Positions 55,280 through 62,985 of a stretch of 64,000 nt of DNA are shown here, in pieces (position 1 is the stretch's first letter; each line of letters starts with the position of its first letter). Under the pieces are notes generated by a model. It was not told where the DNA came from. It saw only the letters and a list, made by a program, of their open reading frames with translations, and ran no database searches. This DNA comes from Candidatus Leptofilum gracile. Its GTDB lineage: Bacteria > Chloroflexota > Anaerolineae > Promineifilales > Promineifilaceae. The stretch is from the NCBI GenBank assembly GCA_016713825.1, contig JADJOJ010000012.1, positions 186,001-250,000 on the forward strand, written 5' to 3'. The position numbers were made by a program, and so were the translations under genes.

Positions 55280-57688
55280 ATGAACGAACAACGCTGGCTG
55301 CGCCTCATTCTGGGGCTGTTTCTGCTCTTGGGCGCGATGTACGCCCTGGTGACCCCCGTCTTTGAAGCCTCAGACGAGCTGTGGCATTACCCCATGATCC
55401 GCCATTTGGCCGACGGCAATCCGCTGCCGGTGCAGGTATTTGACCCGGCCCAGGCTGGCCCGTGGAAGCAGGAAGCCAGCCAGCCGCCGCTTTATTACTA
55501 CCTCGGCGCGGCGCTCACCTTCTGGATCGACGCCAGCGACATGGAAACGATCCGCTGGGAAAACCCCCACGTAGACAACGGCATCCTCACCGCCGACGGC
55601 AACATCAACCTCACCATCAAAAATCCTGAGTGGAATCCCTGGCAGGGCACGCTGCTGGCGGTGCGCCTCGTCCGCCTCTTTTCCGTGCTGCTGGGCGCGG
55701 CGACGGTTTACCTGACTTACCTCATCGGCAAGGAACTGGCCCCCACCCGGCCCGAAATCGCCCTCGGCGCGGCCGCGCTCAACGCCTTCACCCCCATGTT
55801 CCTCTTCATCAGCGGCGCGGTGAACAATGACAATCTGGCCATCCCGCTCTCCTCGTTGGGGATCTTGTTGATGATACGAGCAGTCGGTGGTCGGTATTCG
55901 GTGAACGGTCATCGGTCATCGGTCATCGGTAAACGGATTACGGATTACCGATTACCGATTACGTGGCTAACAATCGGCACAGTCATCGGTCTGGCAATTT
56001 TGACGAAGCAGGGGGCGTTTGCGCTGCTGCCGCTGGCGTTGGGGACGATTTTTATTGCGTATTGGAAGAGGGGGAACACAGAGTTGCACGGAGGGGCACG
56101 GAGTTACACAGAGAAGAGAGAGGGTTTTTGGGGGGATATTTTGCGGAATTTGGGGTGGACGGCCGTTTCCTTCCTTATCCTCCTTCTCCCTGTCATCTTA
56201 ATCGCGGGTTGGTGGTATTGGCGCAATATTGTGCTGTACGGCGATTTTCTGGGCTGGAATGCGTTTATCGCTGTCCTGGGCGAGCGGGCGCATCCTGCCT
56301 CGCTGGCGCAGCTGTGGAGCGAGCGCTGGGGCTTCATGCTTTCCTACTGGGGCCTGTTTGGCGGCGTCAACGTGCCGATGCCGCTCTGGCTGTACCATGT
56401 GCTGAATGGCGTGGTGGTTGCGGGCGTGGTTGGTTTTGTGATTTATCTGGCCAGGGAGATTGGAGATTGGAGATTGGAGATTCGGCGCAATCTCCAATCT
56501 CCAATCTCCAATCTCCACTCCCTAATCTCCAATCTCCTCAACTTCGTCTTGGCCAAATTTACGCTCGTCGTGTGCCTGCTGTTTGTCGCCGCCGTCATCG
56601 TGGGGCTGATTCAGTGGGCGACGACGACCTGGTCTTCGCAGGGGCGGCTGGTGTTTACGGCGATTTCGGCGATAAACGTGCTGCTGGTGGCGGGGTTGAT
56701 TGGCTGGCTGCCGCGTAAAATCGGCCAGCGGCTGATTTTGGGCATTGCGGGTTTTGCCTTTTTGCTGGCGGCGCTGGCTCCGCTGGTCTGGATTCGTCCT
56801 GCGTACGCGCTGAACCAGATCACCGCTCCCTGGCTGAACCAGCAATCTGTCAATGCCAATTTTGATGGCAAGCTGCGGCTAGTGGGGTTTGAGGTGGGGC
56901 AAACGGCCGTAACCCAACAAAAATCCAGCTACCAACCCGGCGACACGGTGGATGTGCTGCTGCAATGGGAAGTTCTCGCCCCGATGGCACGTAACTGGAG
57001 CGTCTTTGTCCACCTGAACGATCCGGTCATTGGTGTGCCGATTGCCCAGCGGGACATGTTTTTAGACCAGGGTTTACAACCGACCTCGCTGCTGGAGCCA
57101 GGCGAGACGATTTTTAATCATTATCAATTGACGATTCCGGAAACGGCCGTTGCCCCCGCCAACCTCCAACTCACTGTAGGCCTCTACGATTTTGCCACGT
57201 TTGAGCGCTTGCCCCTGACCGACGGAGCCGACTCGGTGGTTCTGGCGACGCTGCCGCTGGAACCGGCACCCGGCGACGTGCCTAATCCCACGCTGGTGAA
57301 CTTTGAGGATCAGCTGGAGCTGGTAGGTTTTGAGCTGAATCCACGGCAGGTGGCACCTGGCGAAATGGTGGATTTGACCTTGTACTGGCGGGCGAAACGG
57401 CCGTTAACCACCGACTACACCCTCTTTGCTCAAGTTGTAGACGCCGACACCACCCGCTGGGCCAGCCAGGATGTGGGCCAGCCCACCTCCACCTGGGCCG
57501 CAGGCGAGCTGCAAACGGTGCAGATGAGCCTGCCGCTCAGCCCGGATACGCCGGGTCAGGTGTATCCCATCATCCTGGGGCTGTACACGGTGGAGGACGG
57601 GCAGTTCAATCGGCTGCAAATCATTGCCGCAGACGGCCGTCCCACCGACGACTTTCTGCGCTTAACCCTGCTGCGCGTCGCCCCGTAG
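55280..57688 (+). CDS. Large membrane glycosyltransferase-like protein (GT39/PMT type) with three in-frame repeat blocks
   Basis: 802 residues. The first extracytoplasmic loop has FEASDELWHYPMIRHL (near residue 28-43) with the acidic pair typical of polyprenyl-phosphate-sugar transferases. About eleven hydrophobic helices follow up to residue ~520, then two beta-rich domains (QPGDTVDVLLQWEVLAP near 550; APGEMVDLTLYWRAKRPL near 692). Three segments are translated repeats: GGRYSVNGHRSSVIGKRITDY (about 204-225), NTELHGGARSYTEKREG (about 265-281) and the GDWRLEIRR...SPISNL stretch (about 395-420). All lie in loops. The C-terminal beta domains may act outside the membrane. The stop lies in a palindrome (57683-57715). 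Confidence 0.8.
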   Translation: MNEQRWLRLILGLFLLLGAMYALVTPVFEASDELWHYPMIRHLADGNPLPVQVFDPAQAGPWKQEASQPPLYYYLGAALTFWIDASDMETIRWENPHVDNGILTADGNINLTIKNPEWNPWQGTLLAVRLVRLFSVLLGAATVYLTYLIGKELAPTRPEIALGAAALNAFTPMFLFISGAVNNDNLAIPLSSLGILLMIRAVGGRYSVNGHRSSVIGKRITDYRLPITWLTIGTVIGLAILTKQGAFALLPLALGTIFIAYWKRGNTELHGGARSYTEKREGFWGDILRNLGWTAVSFLILLLPVILIAGWWYWRNIVLYGDFLGWNAFIAVLGERAHPASLAQLWSERWGFMLSYWGLFGGVNVPMPLWLYHVLNGVVVAGVVGFVIYLAREIGDWRLEIRRNLQSPISNLHSLISNLLNFVLAKFTLVVCLLFVAAVIVGLIQWATTTWSSQGRLVFTAISAINVLLVAGLIGWLPRKIGQRLILGIAGFAFLLAALAPLVWIRPAYALNQITAPWLNQQSVNANFDGKLRLVGFEVGQTAVTQQKSSYQPGDTVDVLLQWEVLAPMARNWSVFVHLNDPVIGVPIAQRDMFLDQGLQPTSLLEPGETIFNHYQLTIPETAVAPANLQLTVGLYDFATFERLPLTDGADSVVLATLPLEPAPGDVPNPTLVNFEDQLELVGFELNPRQVAPGEMVDLTLYWRAKRPLTTDYTLFAQVVDADTTRWASQDVGQPTSTWAAGELQTVQMSLPLSPDTPGQVYPIILGLYTVEDGQFNRLQIIAADGRPTDDFLRLTLLRVAP
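55883..55962. repeat. Intragenic CGGTGAACGGTCATCGG / GATTACCGATTACCG array
   Basis: Inside the large membrane protein, the same family as 7381-7469 and 50767-50847, kept in frame. Confidence 0.85.
56073..56120. repeat. Intragenic AACACAGAGTTGCACGGAGG block
   Basis: CACAGAG/CACGGAG units in frame between two membrane spans. Confidence 0.75.
56455..56538. repeat. Intragenic GGAGATTGGAGATTGG / TCTCCAATCTCC inverted block
   Basis: Three direct units then five inverse units, in frame. The peptide (IGDWRLEI, ISNLHSLISNL) is the same as in the gene at 38006-39697 in part. Confidence 0.9.
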
Positions 57689-57715
57689 AGATGTTGCATT
57701 GCAACGTCTCTACGG
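57683..57715. repeat. CCGTAGAGATGTTGCA palindromic element
   Basis: A 33-bp near-perfect hairpin (CCGTAGAGATGTTGCA / TTGCAACGTCTCTACGG). It includes the TAG stop of the preceding gene. From memory, similar GTAGAGACGTTGC elements are scattered in cyanobacterial and other genomes. Confidence 0.75.
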
Positions 57716-57810
57716 CATGCACACGTGGGAACGAGAGAAGAACGCGGCCAAAGTCCGCGCGGCTGGTGAAAGGAAGGTCCCCAGGCTTCAATGGTGCCGG
57801 CGGCGGAGGA

Positions 57811-57827
57811 GGGGGGGGGGGGGGGGG
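57811..57827. repeat. 17-base poly-G tract
   Basis: A single uninterrupted run of 17 G directly upstream of a small gene (57833) coupled to the O-antigen ligase-like gene. Length-variable G tracts are a known source of phase variation. It could also be an assembly artefact, since read-derived homopolymers of this length are error-prone. Confidence 0.7.
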
Positions 57828-57832
57828 CGCAG

Positions 57833-58027
57833 GTGAACCATTTTGAGAGCAGCGGCGTCAAGCGGCAAAAATTGGGCGAACCAGATACAATCAAACTGGC
57901 CAAAGAGGTGCAAGATGTGCTGCGCTGTGCCCTCACTCTGGCCGTGCATTACGGCATCGAAGCAGAGTTGGCTGACTCGATGGAGCAGTCGTACCAAAAG
58001 CTGCTGGCAGAAGGATTTATTGATTGA
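57833..58027 (+). CDS. Small helical protein upstream of O-antigen ligase-like gene
   Basis: 64 residues from a GTG at 57833, or 78 from an ATG at 57791 if the G17 tract is translated as Gly. The sequence NHFESSGVKRQKLGEPD then KLAKEVQDVLRCALTLAVHYGIEAELADSMEQSYQKLL looks helical; no family is recognised. Its TGA shares one base with the ATG of the O-antigen ligase-like gene (58027), so translation is coupled. With 17 Gs, the 57791 start stays in frame; a change of one G would shift it out of frame. Confidence 0.55.
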   Translation: MNHFESSGVKRQKLGEPDTIKLAKEVQDVLRCALTLAVHYGIEAELADSMEQSYQKLLAEGFID

Positions 58028-59517
58028 TGGCAACTGCTACGCAAGAACCTGAAAGTAGAAAACGGCCGTTTCTCAACCCAGACCTGATCAATCCCACCAA
58101 ATCAAGATGGGCTTTGGGGCTGCTGCTGGGTAGTACGGCCGTTCTCGGCGGCGTCATTCTGGGTTTTGGCGGGCCGCTGGCCGGGGCGGCGTTTATCATC
58201 GCCATCCTCACCGCCTTTGTGGTTTTGCGCGACATCGAGATCGGCTTCTGGGGTGTCATCGCCGTGGTTTGCCTGCTGCCGTTTGCCACCTTACCCATCG
58301 ACATTGGCGTGACGCCCACGTTTTTGGATTTGGCCCTGGGGGCGGTGGTGGGCGTCTGGCTGCTGGCCATCGTCACCGGGGCGCAGCGGGATTTGGTGAC
58401 TGCGCCCATCGCCCTGCCGCTGCTGGTGTTTATCCTGGTGGCCATCTTTGCCTTCATTTTTGGCCTGAGCAACGGCCCGCTCACCCCCACGCTGCTGCGC
58501 AAATTTGCCGAACTGCTGCTCAGTTTGGGCTTTGTCTTTATCATTGTGGATTACTGCCGCACGCAGGAGCGGCTGGAGCGATTGGTGAAGGTGGTGCTGC
58601 TGGCCGGGGCGGGAGCGGCCGTTCTCGGCATCATTTTCTGGCTCTTGCCGGAAGACACAACCAACACCATCTTGAACTTCCTCACCCGCGTTGGCTACCC
58701 AGGCGGCTGGGTCATCCGCTACATCGAAGAAAACCCCGAACTGTCGGAACGAGCCATCAGCACTTCCGTAGACCCGAATGTGTTGGGCGGGCTTTTGTTG
58801 ATGATTGGTGCCTTGGCCGGACCGCAGCTGGTGGCGAAACGGCCGTTGTTCCCCCGTTGGCTCACCTGGGGCATTGTCGGCTCGATTTTTCTCTGCGTGG
58901 TGCTGACGTTTTCGCGCGGGGCGATGTTTGGTCTGGCGGCCGGATTAGGCTTCATTGCCATCTTGCGCTACCGGCGGCTGATTCCCTACATGTTCGGCGG
59001 TGGGCTGCTCTTGCTGCTGCTGCCCGTGGCCCAAACCTACATCGAGCGCTTCGTGGAGGGCATTCAGGGGCAGGATTTGGCCACCCAGATGCGCTTTGGC
59101 GAATACCAGGACGCCATCACCCTGATTTTGCGCTACCCCCTCATCGGCGTCGGTTTTGCCGGAGCGCCGGACATTGACCTGTACCTCGGCGTGGCCAATG
59201 TGTATCTGACTATCGCCCAACTGATGGGCCTGGTGGGGCTGCTCGCTTTTTTTGCCGTGATTGGCACCCTCTTTTTTTACGGCCTCTCCCACCGCAAAAT
59301 CCTCAAAGCCAATGAGGAGCTAGATGCGCTCTGGCTGGGGCTGCACGCGGCCATCCTTGGCGGGTTGGCGGCTGGTATCTTCGATCATTACCTCTTTAAT
59401 TTGGAATTTCACCACGCGGTGACGGCGTTTTGGCTGCTGGTGGGTTTGGCAACGGCCGTTACCCGCCTCGGCGTAGAAGAACAGAATGGGACGCTGATGA
59501 ACGCCGATAAACGCTGA
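58027..59517 (+). CDS. O-antigen ligase-like (Wzy/WaaL type) membrane protein
   Basis: 496 residues with about twelve hydrophobic segments. The periplasmic loop between helices in the C-half holds DPNVLGGLLLMIGALAGPQ (near residue 250) and the segment TFSRGAMFGLAAGLGF (near 300-315), typical of the Wzy_C/O-antigen ligase family, followed by ILRYPLIGVGFAGAP (near 370). It would ligate or polymerise lipid-linked glycans at the outer face of the membrane, and fits with gmd and the glycosyltransferases upstream. The C-terminus (GTLMNADKR) and TGA come from a GACGCTGATGAACGCC repeat. The ATG at 58027 overlaps the preceding stop; a TTG at 58024 is less likely. Confidence 0.85.
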   Translation: MATATQEPESRKRPFLNPDLINPTKSRWALGLLLGSTAVLGGVILGFGGPLAGAAFIIAILTAFVVLRDIEIGFWGVIAVVCLLPFATLPIDIGVTPTFLDLALGAVVGVWLLAIVTGAQRDLVTAPIALPLLVFILVAIFAFIFGLSNGPLTPTLLRKFAELLLSLGFVFIIVDYCRTQERLERLVKVVLLAGAGAAVLGIIFWLLPEDTTNTILNFLTRVGYPGGWVIRYIEENPELSERAISTSVDPNVLGGLLLMIGALAGPQLVAKRPLFPRWLTWGIVGSIFLCVVLTFSRGAMFGLAAGLGFIAILRYRRLIPYMFGGGLLLLLLPVAQTYIERFVEGIQGQDLATQMRFGEYQDAITLILRYPLIGVGFAGAPDIDLYLGVANVYLTIAQLMGLVGLLAFFAVIGTLFFYGLSHRKILKANEELDALWLGLHAAILGGLAAGIFDHYLFNLEFHHAVTAFWLLVGLATAVTRLGVEEQNGTLMNADKR

Positions 59518-59634
59518 TCTTTTTTGCCCGCGTCAATCCGTGTTCTTTCCTGAGTCCTCTGAAAAACCTCACGCAACGGCGCGAAGCTGAAAAAAGTCCA
59601 GAAGAAAAATCTGTGAAATCTGTGAAATCTGTGG
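59490..59634. repeat. GACGCTGATGAACGCCG and AATCTGTGAAATCTGTG repeat blocks
   Basis: The first block (59490-59520) overlaps the end of the O-antigen ligase-like gene; the second (59607-59634) has three AATCTGTGA units. There is no gene in 59518-59693. Confidence 0.75.
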
Positions 59635-59693
59635 TTTTTTCAGCAGAGCCATCCATGTACCAACTTCCGCTTTAACGCGCTAAGAAGGCGTGG

Positions 59694-62003
59694 CTACAGG
59701 TTTGTCAGCACCGTTTCCAACACCTCAATTGCCTGCAAATATTCCGCAATGATGATGTGCTCGTGGGGCGTGTGGTCCAGGGCGCTGTCGCCCGGCCCGT
59801 AGGCCACGATGGGGCAGCGCCAGATTGGCCCCACCACGTTCATGTCCGACGTGCCGGTTTTGAGCTTGTAGCTGGGCACACCGCCCGCCTGCCGAATGGC
59901 CCGGTTGAGCGCCTGCGCCAGCCGGTTGCTGCGCCGGGTTTGGATGGCGGGTTCGTGGGCGTAGGTGTGCAGCGTGCCCGCCGCGCCAGCCTGGTTACGC
60001 AGCCACGTTTCAAATTCCGCTACGTCAAAGTTGGGCGGTAGGCGAATACCCAGCTTCATCTCCAGCCGATTTTCCAGGCCGTTGCTGCTGGTGTGCAGAT
60101 GGCGCACCGAGGGCAATAGCTGATCAAACAGCCGCGATTTGTCGGCGTTGAACTCCTCAATGTGCGTCATCACCCTGTTGAGCCAGGCCAGCCCCAGTTC
60201 CGCCGCGCCAGTTTCGGCCCCGGCAGTGTGGCTCATTGGCTGGGCAAAGGTAGCGTCGATGAGCAGCCGCCCTTTGTAGCCCAGGGTGATGCCGTCCCAA
60301 CCGCTGGGCTCGCCAATAATGCATAGGTTTGGCTGAAACTGGTTGGCCACGTAACGCGCCCCTTTGGAGGTTGCCGCCTCTTCCTCCACCGCGCCGACCA
60401 CGACGAGGCGGGTGCCGGGGGGCAGATTGGCGCGGGCAGCGGCGACGATGAAGCTGGCCAGCGGCCCTTTGGCATCGACGCTGCCACGGCCGTACAGTTT
60501 GTCCTCTTCCTGCCGCACGGGAATGTCGCCAGGGACGGTATCCATGTGGCCCAGCAGCACAATTTCTTGGGTGATTTGCCCGTCGGCGTTGGGGCAGCCG
60601 CGCTCGCCCACGGCGTTGCCCGCGGCGTCAACCTGGGCGGTGAAGCCAGACTGGGTCATTTGCTGGACGAGGTAGTGGGCAACGGCCGTTTCCACCCCAG
60701 ATTCGCTCCGAATTTCTACCAGCCGCTGCAAAAAGTCTACCGCACCGGCATCTGTATTAAGCGGGAACAATTGCTCTGACGCTGTGGCCGGTCTCCAGAC
60801 CGTGCCACTTGGCAGCTCGGCGGGGGCACCGGGCACAACGGGAGATTTTGTCAGCACCTGCGCCAGCGCCGCCACCACCCGGTCCAGCTCCTCGGCGGTG
60901 ATGGTGAGCGGCGGCAGCAGGCGGATGACGGTGCTGCCTGCCGTGAGGGCGATGATGCCCATCTCGCTGAGCGCCTGCACAAACGGCATGGCCCGCTGGC
61001 GCAGCTCGATGCCGGTCATGAGGCCCAACCCGCGCACTTCGCGCACCAGCGGCAGCTTGAGCGCCTCGATTTGGCGGCGGAACCGGTCGCCTAGCGTGGC
61101 GGCGCGGCTGGCCAGGTCGGTTTGCTGGAAGATGTCGAGTACGGCCGTTCCCGCCGCACACGCCAACGGATTGCCGCCAAAAGTCGATCCATGCAGCCCA
61201 GGGGCCAGATTTTGCACGCGGGGGCCAATCCCCACCGCCCCCATTGGCAGCCCGCCCGCCATCGCTTTGCCCAGGCAGATGAGGTCGGGCACCAGGTCGT
61301 AATGTTCGCAGGCGAAGAGATGGCCGGTACGGCCGTATCCCGTCTGCACCTCGTCGATGATGAGCAGCGCCCCGCGCTCCTGACACAGCCGCTGCGCTTC
61401 GTGGAAGTAGCTGGCGTTGGCCAGCCGCACGCCCCCTTCGCCCTGCACAATTTCCAGTAAAACGGCCGCTGTTTGCGCGGTGATGGCCTCATCGAGCCGT
61501 TCGCTGCTGCCAAACGGCACGTGGCTGAACTGGCTCACCAGCGGCTCAAACGGTTCGCGATACTTTTTGCTGTGTGTGGCAGACAGTGCGCCCAGCGTGC
61601 GGCCATGAAAGCCGCGCATCGCCGCCACAATGCCGGCCCGTCCCGTGCTGAGCCGGGCGAACTTGATGGCCGCTTCCACCGCTTCTGTGCCGGAGTTGCA
61701 CAGATAAACGCGGTTCAAATCGCCGGGCAGGGCGGCGGCCAATCGGGCCTGGAACCGGGCGCGCTGATCGTTGTAGAACATCTCCTGGCAGGTGATGAGC
61801 TGGCTGGCCTGGGCGGTAATCGCCGCCACCACTTGCGGATGGCAATGACCGACGTTGGCCACGCCAATGCCAGCGGCGCAATCGAGGTAGGAACGGCCGT
61901 TTTCATCCCAAACCGTCGTACCCTGCCCCCGCACAATCGCCATCTCCCGCTTAGCATAAACGCCGCTGCCAAATTCATCTTCTTGGCGAAAAATATTGCT
62001 CAT
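59694..62003 (-). CDS. lysJK: Fused [LysW]-aminoadipate semialdehyde aminotransferase and [LysW]-lysine hydrolase (LysJ-LysK)
   Basis: 769 residues, about twice the length of either enzyme. Residues ~1-400 are a class III aminotransferase: GTEAVEAAIKFAR, FHGRTLGALSAT, IIDEVQTGYGRTG and the PLP lysine in CLGKAMAGGLPMG (near 244). Residues ~418-769 are an M20 deacylase: LLGHMDTVPGD (near 487), GRGSVDAKGPL, VVGAVEEEAATSKGARYV (catalytic Glu and metal ligand near 543) and a C-terminal GTSDMNVV. In the LysW carrier pathway, LysJ aminates the semialdehyde and LysK releases lysine (or ornithine). No stop or frameshift separates the halves. GGAGG is six bases before the ATG. LysZ and LysY follow upstream on the same strand. 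Confidence 0.92.
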   Translation of the reverse strand: MSNIFRQEDEFGSGVYAKREMAIVRGQGTTVWDENGRSYLDCAAGIGVANVGHCHPQVVAAITAQASQLITCQEMFYNDQRARFQARLAAALPGDLNRVYLCNSGTEAVEAAIKFARLSTGRAGIVAAMRGFHGRTLGALSATHSKKYREPFEPLVSQFSHVPFGSSERLDEAITAQTAAVLLEIVQGEGGVRLANASYFHEAQRLCQERGALLIIDEVQTGYGRTGHLFACEHYDLVPDLICLGKAMAGGLPMGAVGIGPRVQNLAPGLHGSTFGGNPLACAAGTAVLDIFQQTDLASRAATLGDRFRRQIEALKLPLVREVRGLGLMTGIELRQRAMPFVQALSEMGIIALTAGSTVIRLLPPLTITAEELDRVVAALAQVLTKSPVVPGAPAELPSGTVWRPATASEQLFPLNTDAGAVDFLQRLVEIRSESGVETAVAHYLVQQMTQSGFTAQVDAAGNAVGERGCPNADGQITQEIVLLGHMDTVPGDIPVRQEEDKLYGRGSVDAKGPLASFIVAAARANLPPGTRLVVVGAVEEEAATSKGARYVANQFQPNLCIIGEPSGWDGITLGYKGRLLIDATFAQPMSHTAGAETGAAELGLAWLNRVMTHIEEFNADKSRLFDQLLPSVRHLHTSSNGLENRLEMKLGIRLPPNFDVAEFETWLRNQAGAAGTLHTYAHEPAIQTRRSNRLAQALNRAIRQAGGVPSYKLKTGTSDMNVVGPIWRCPIVAYGPGDSALDHTPHEHIIIAEYLQAIEVLETVLTNL

Positions 62004-62023
62004 GAAGCCTCCTCTGAAAAAAA

Positions 62024-62089
62024 TTAACCGCAGAGAACGCAGAGGACGCAGAGAAAAATCTGTGTAATCTGCGGAATCTGTGGATTTTG
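62024..62089. repeat. TTAACCGCAGAGAACGCAGAGG and AATCTGTGTAATCTGCGG blocks
   Basis: Fills the lysZ-lysJK spacer. The first unit ends in CGCAGAG; the second is of the CAGATT family. It could weaken polarity between the genes. Confidence 0.8.
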
Positions 62090-62098
62090 TTTTGTGGT

Positions 62099-62929
62099 TT
62101 ATGCTGAATCTTCGATTTGGGCCGGGGTGATGACCGTGCCCTGGCCGTCGAGGGCGCGCAGGATGGGCTGTTCGCCGCGGGCATCCCCCAGCACCACGCG
62201 GCGCACGCCTGCGGTGAGCGCTTCTTGCGCCCCCAGCAGCTTGATGCGCATGCGCCCTTCGGCAGCCGTTTCCGAGACGTGCTCGATTTGGTCGGCAGTG
62301 AGTTGGGGGATGAGGCTGGCTGCGTCGGGGAAGTGGCGCAAAACGCCGGGCACGTTGGAGAGGATGAGCAGCTCCTCGGCCTGGAAGGCGGCGGCGGTGG
62401 CCGCTGCGGCCCGATCGCCATCCACGTTCATCGCTTCGCCGTCAAAGCTGATGGCGGGTGGGGTGAGCACCGGCAGGTAGCCTGCGTCGAGCAAGGTTTG
62501 TAGAAAATCACGGTTCACCTGGGTGACTTTGCCGGTAAAGTTGTTGCGCAGGATGCGGGTACGGCCGTTTTCCACCACCTTAATCACTTTTTTGCGCGGC
62601 CCTTGCCAGATACGGCCGTCTACCCCCGACAAGCCCACCGCGTTCACGCCGCGCCGCTGCAACCGCTCCACCAACGTTTTGTTGATTTGGCCGCAGTACA
62701 CCATCTGGAAAATTTCCAGCGTGGCCCGGTCCGTCAGGCGGCTGGTGTAGCCGGACGGGGAGGTGACAAACTGGGGCGGATAGCCCAGCGCCTCGGCTAC
62801 CTGGTTGGTGCGCTGCGACCCGCCGTGCACAAAAATCAGCCGCTGCCCCTCGCGCCACAATTGGGCAATGTCGTCGCAAACGGCGTCGTAATGAATGCCC
62901 TCGCCGCCGCCAACTTTTACAATAATCAT
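62099..62929 (-). CDS. lysZ: [LysW]-aminoadipate/glutamate kinase
   Basis: 276 residues of the amino acid kinase family. IIVKVGGGEGIHYDAVCDD is the phosphate-binding start, LIFVHGGSQRTNQVAEALGYPP the conserved segment, and NVDGDRAAAATAAAF plus LILSNVPGVL the ATP/substrate site. The stretch KVIKVVENGRTRILRNNFTGKV is characteristic of LysZ rather than ArgB. It phosphorylates the carboxylate carried on LysW. AGGAGA lies seven bases before the ATG at 62929. It sits between LysY upstream and the LysJ-LysK fusion downstream. Whether it serves lysine, arginine or both is not resolved. Confidence 0.92.
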   Translation of the reverse strand: MIIVKVGGGEGIHYDAVCDDIAQLWREGQRLIFVHGGSQRTNQVAEALGYPPQFVTSPSGYTSRLTDRATLEIFQMVYCGQINKTLVERLQRRGVNAVGLSGVDGRIWQGPRKKVIKVVENGRTRILRNNFTGKVTQVNRDFLQTLLDAGYLPVLTPPAISFDGEAMNVDGDRAAAATAAAFQAEELLILSNVPGVLRHFPDAASLIPQLTADQIEHVSETAAEGRMRIKLLGAQEALTAGVRRVVLGDARGEQPILRALDGQGTVITPAQIEDSA

Positions 62930-62947
62930 CTCGCTTCTCCTGTGTAA

Positions 62948-62980
62948 AACCTCCGGGAGGTTCCATGCCTCCCGGAGGTT
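62948..62980. repeat. AACCTCCGGGAGG hairpin
   Basis: A 13-bp perfect stem (62948-62960 with 62968-62980) and 7-nt loop in the lysY-lysZ spacer. There is no T run, so it is more a mobile-palindrome type or an mRNA-stabilising hairpin than a terminator. Confidence 0.8.
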
Positions 62981-62985
62981 GGATT

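Noticed and set aside
752..62092. CRISPR arrays
   Set aside because: The repeat arrays are short, degenerate, alternate direct and inverse units and lack uniform spacers; no cas genes are present.
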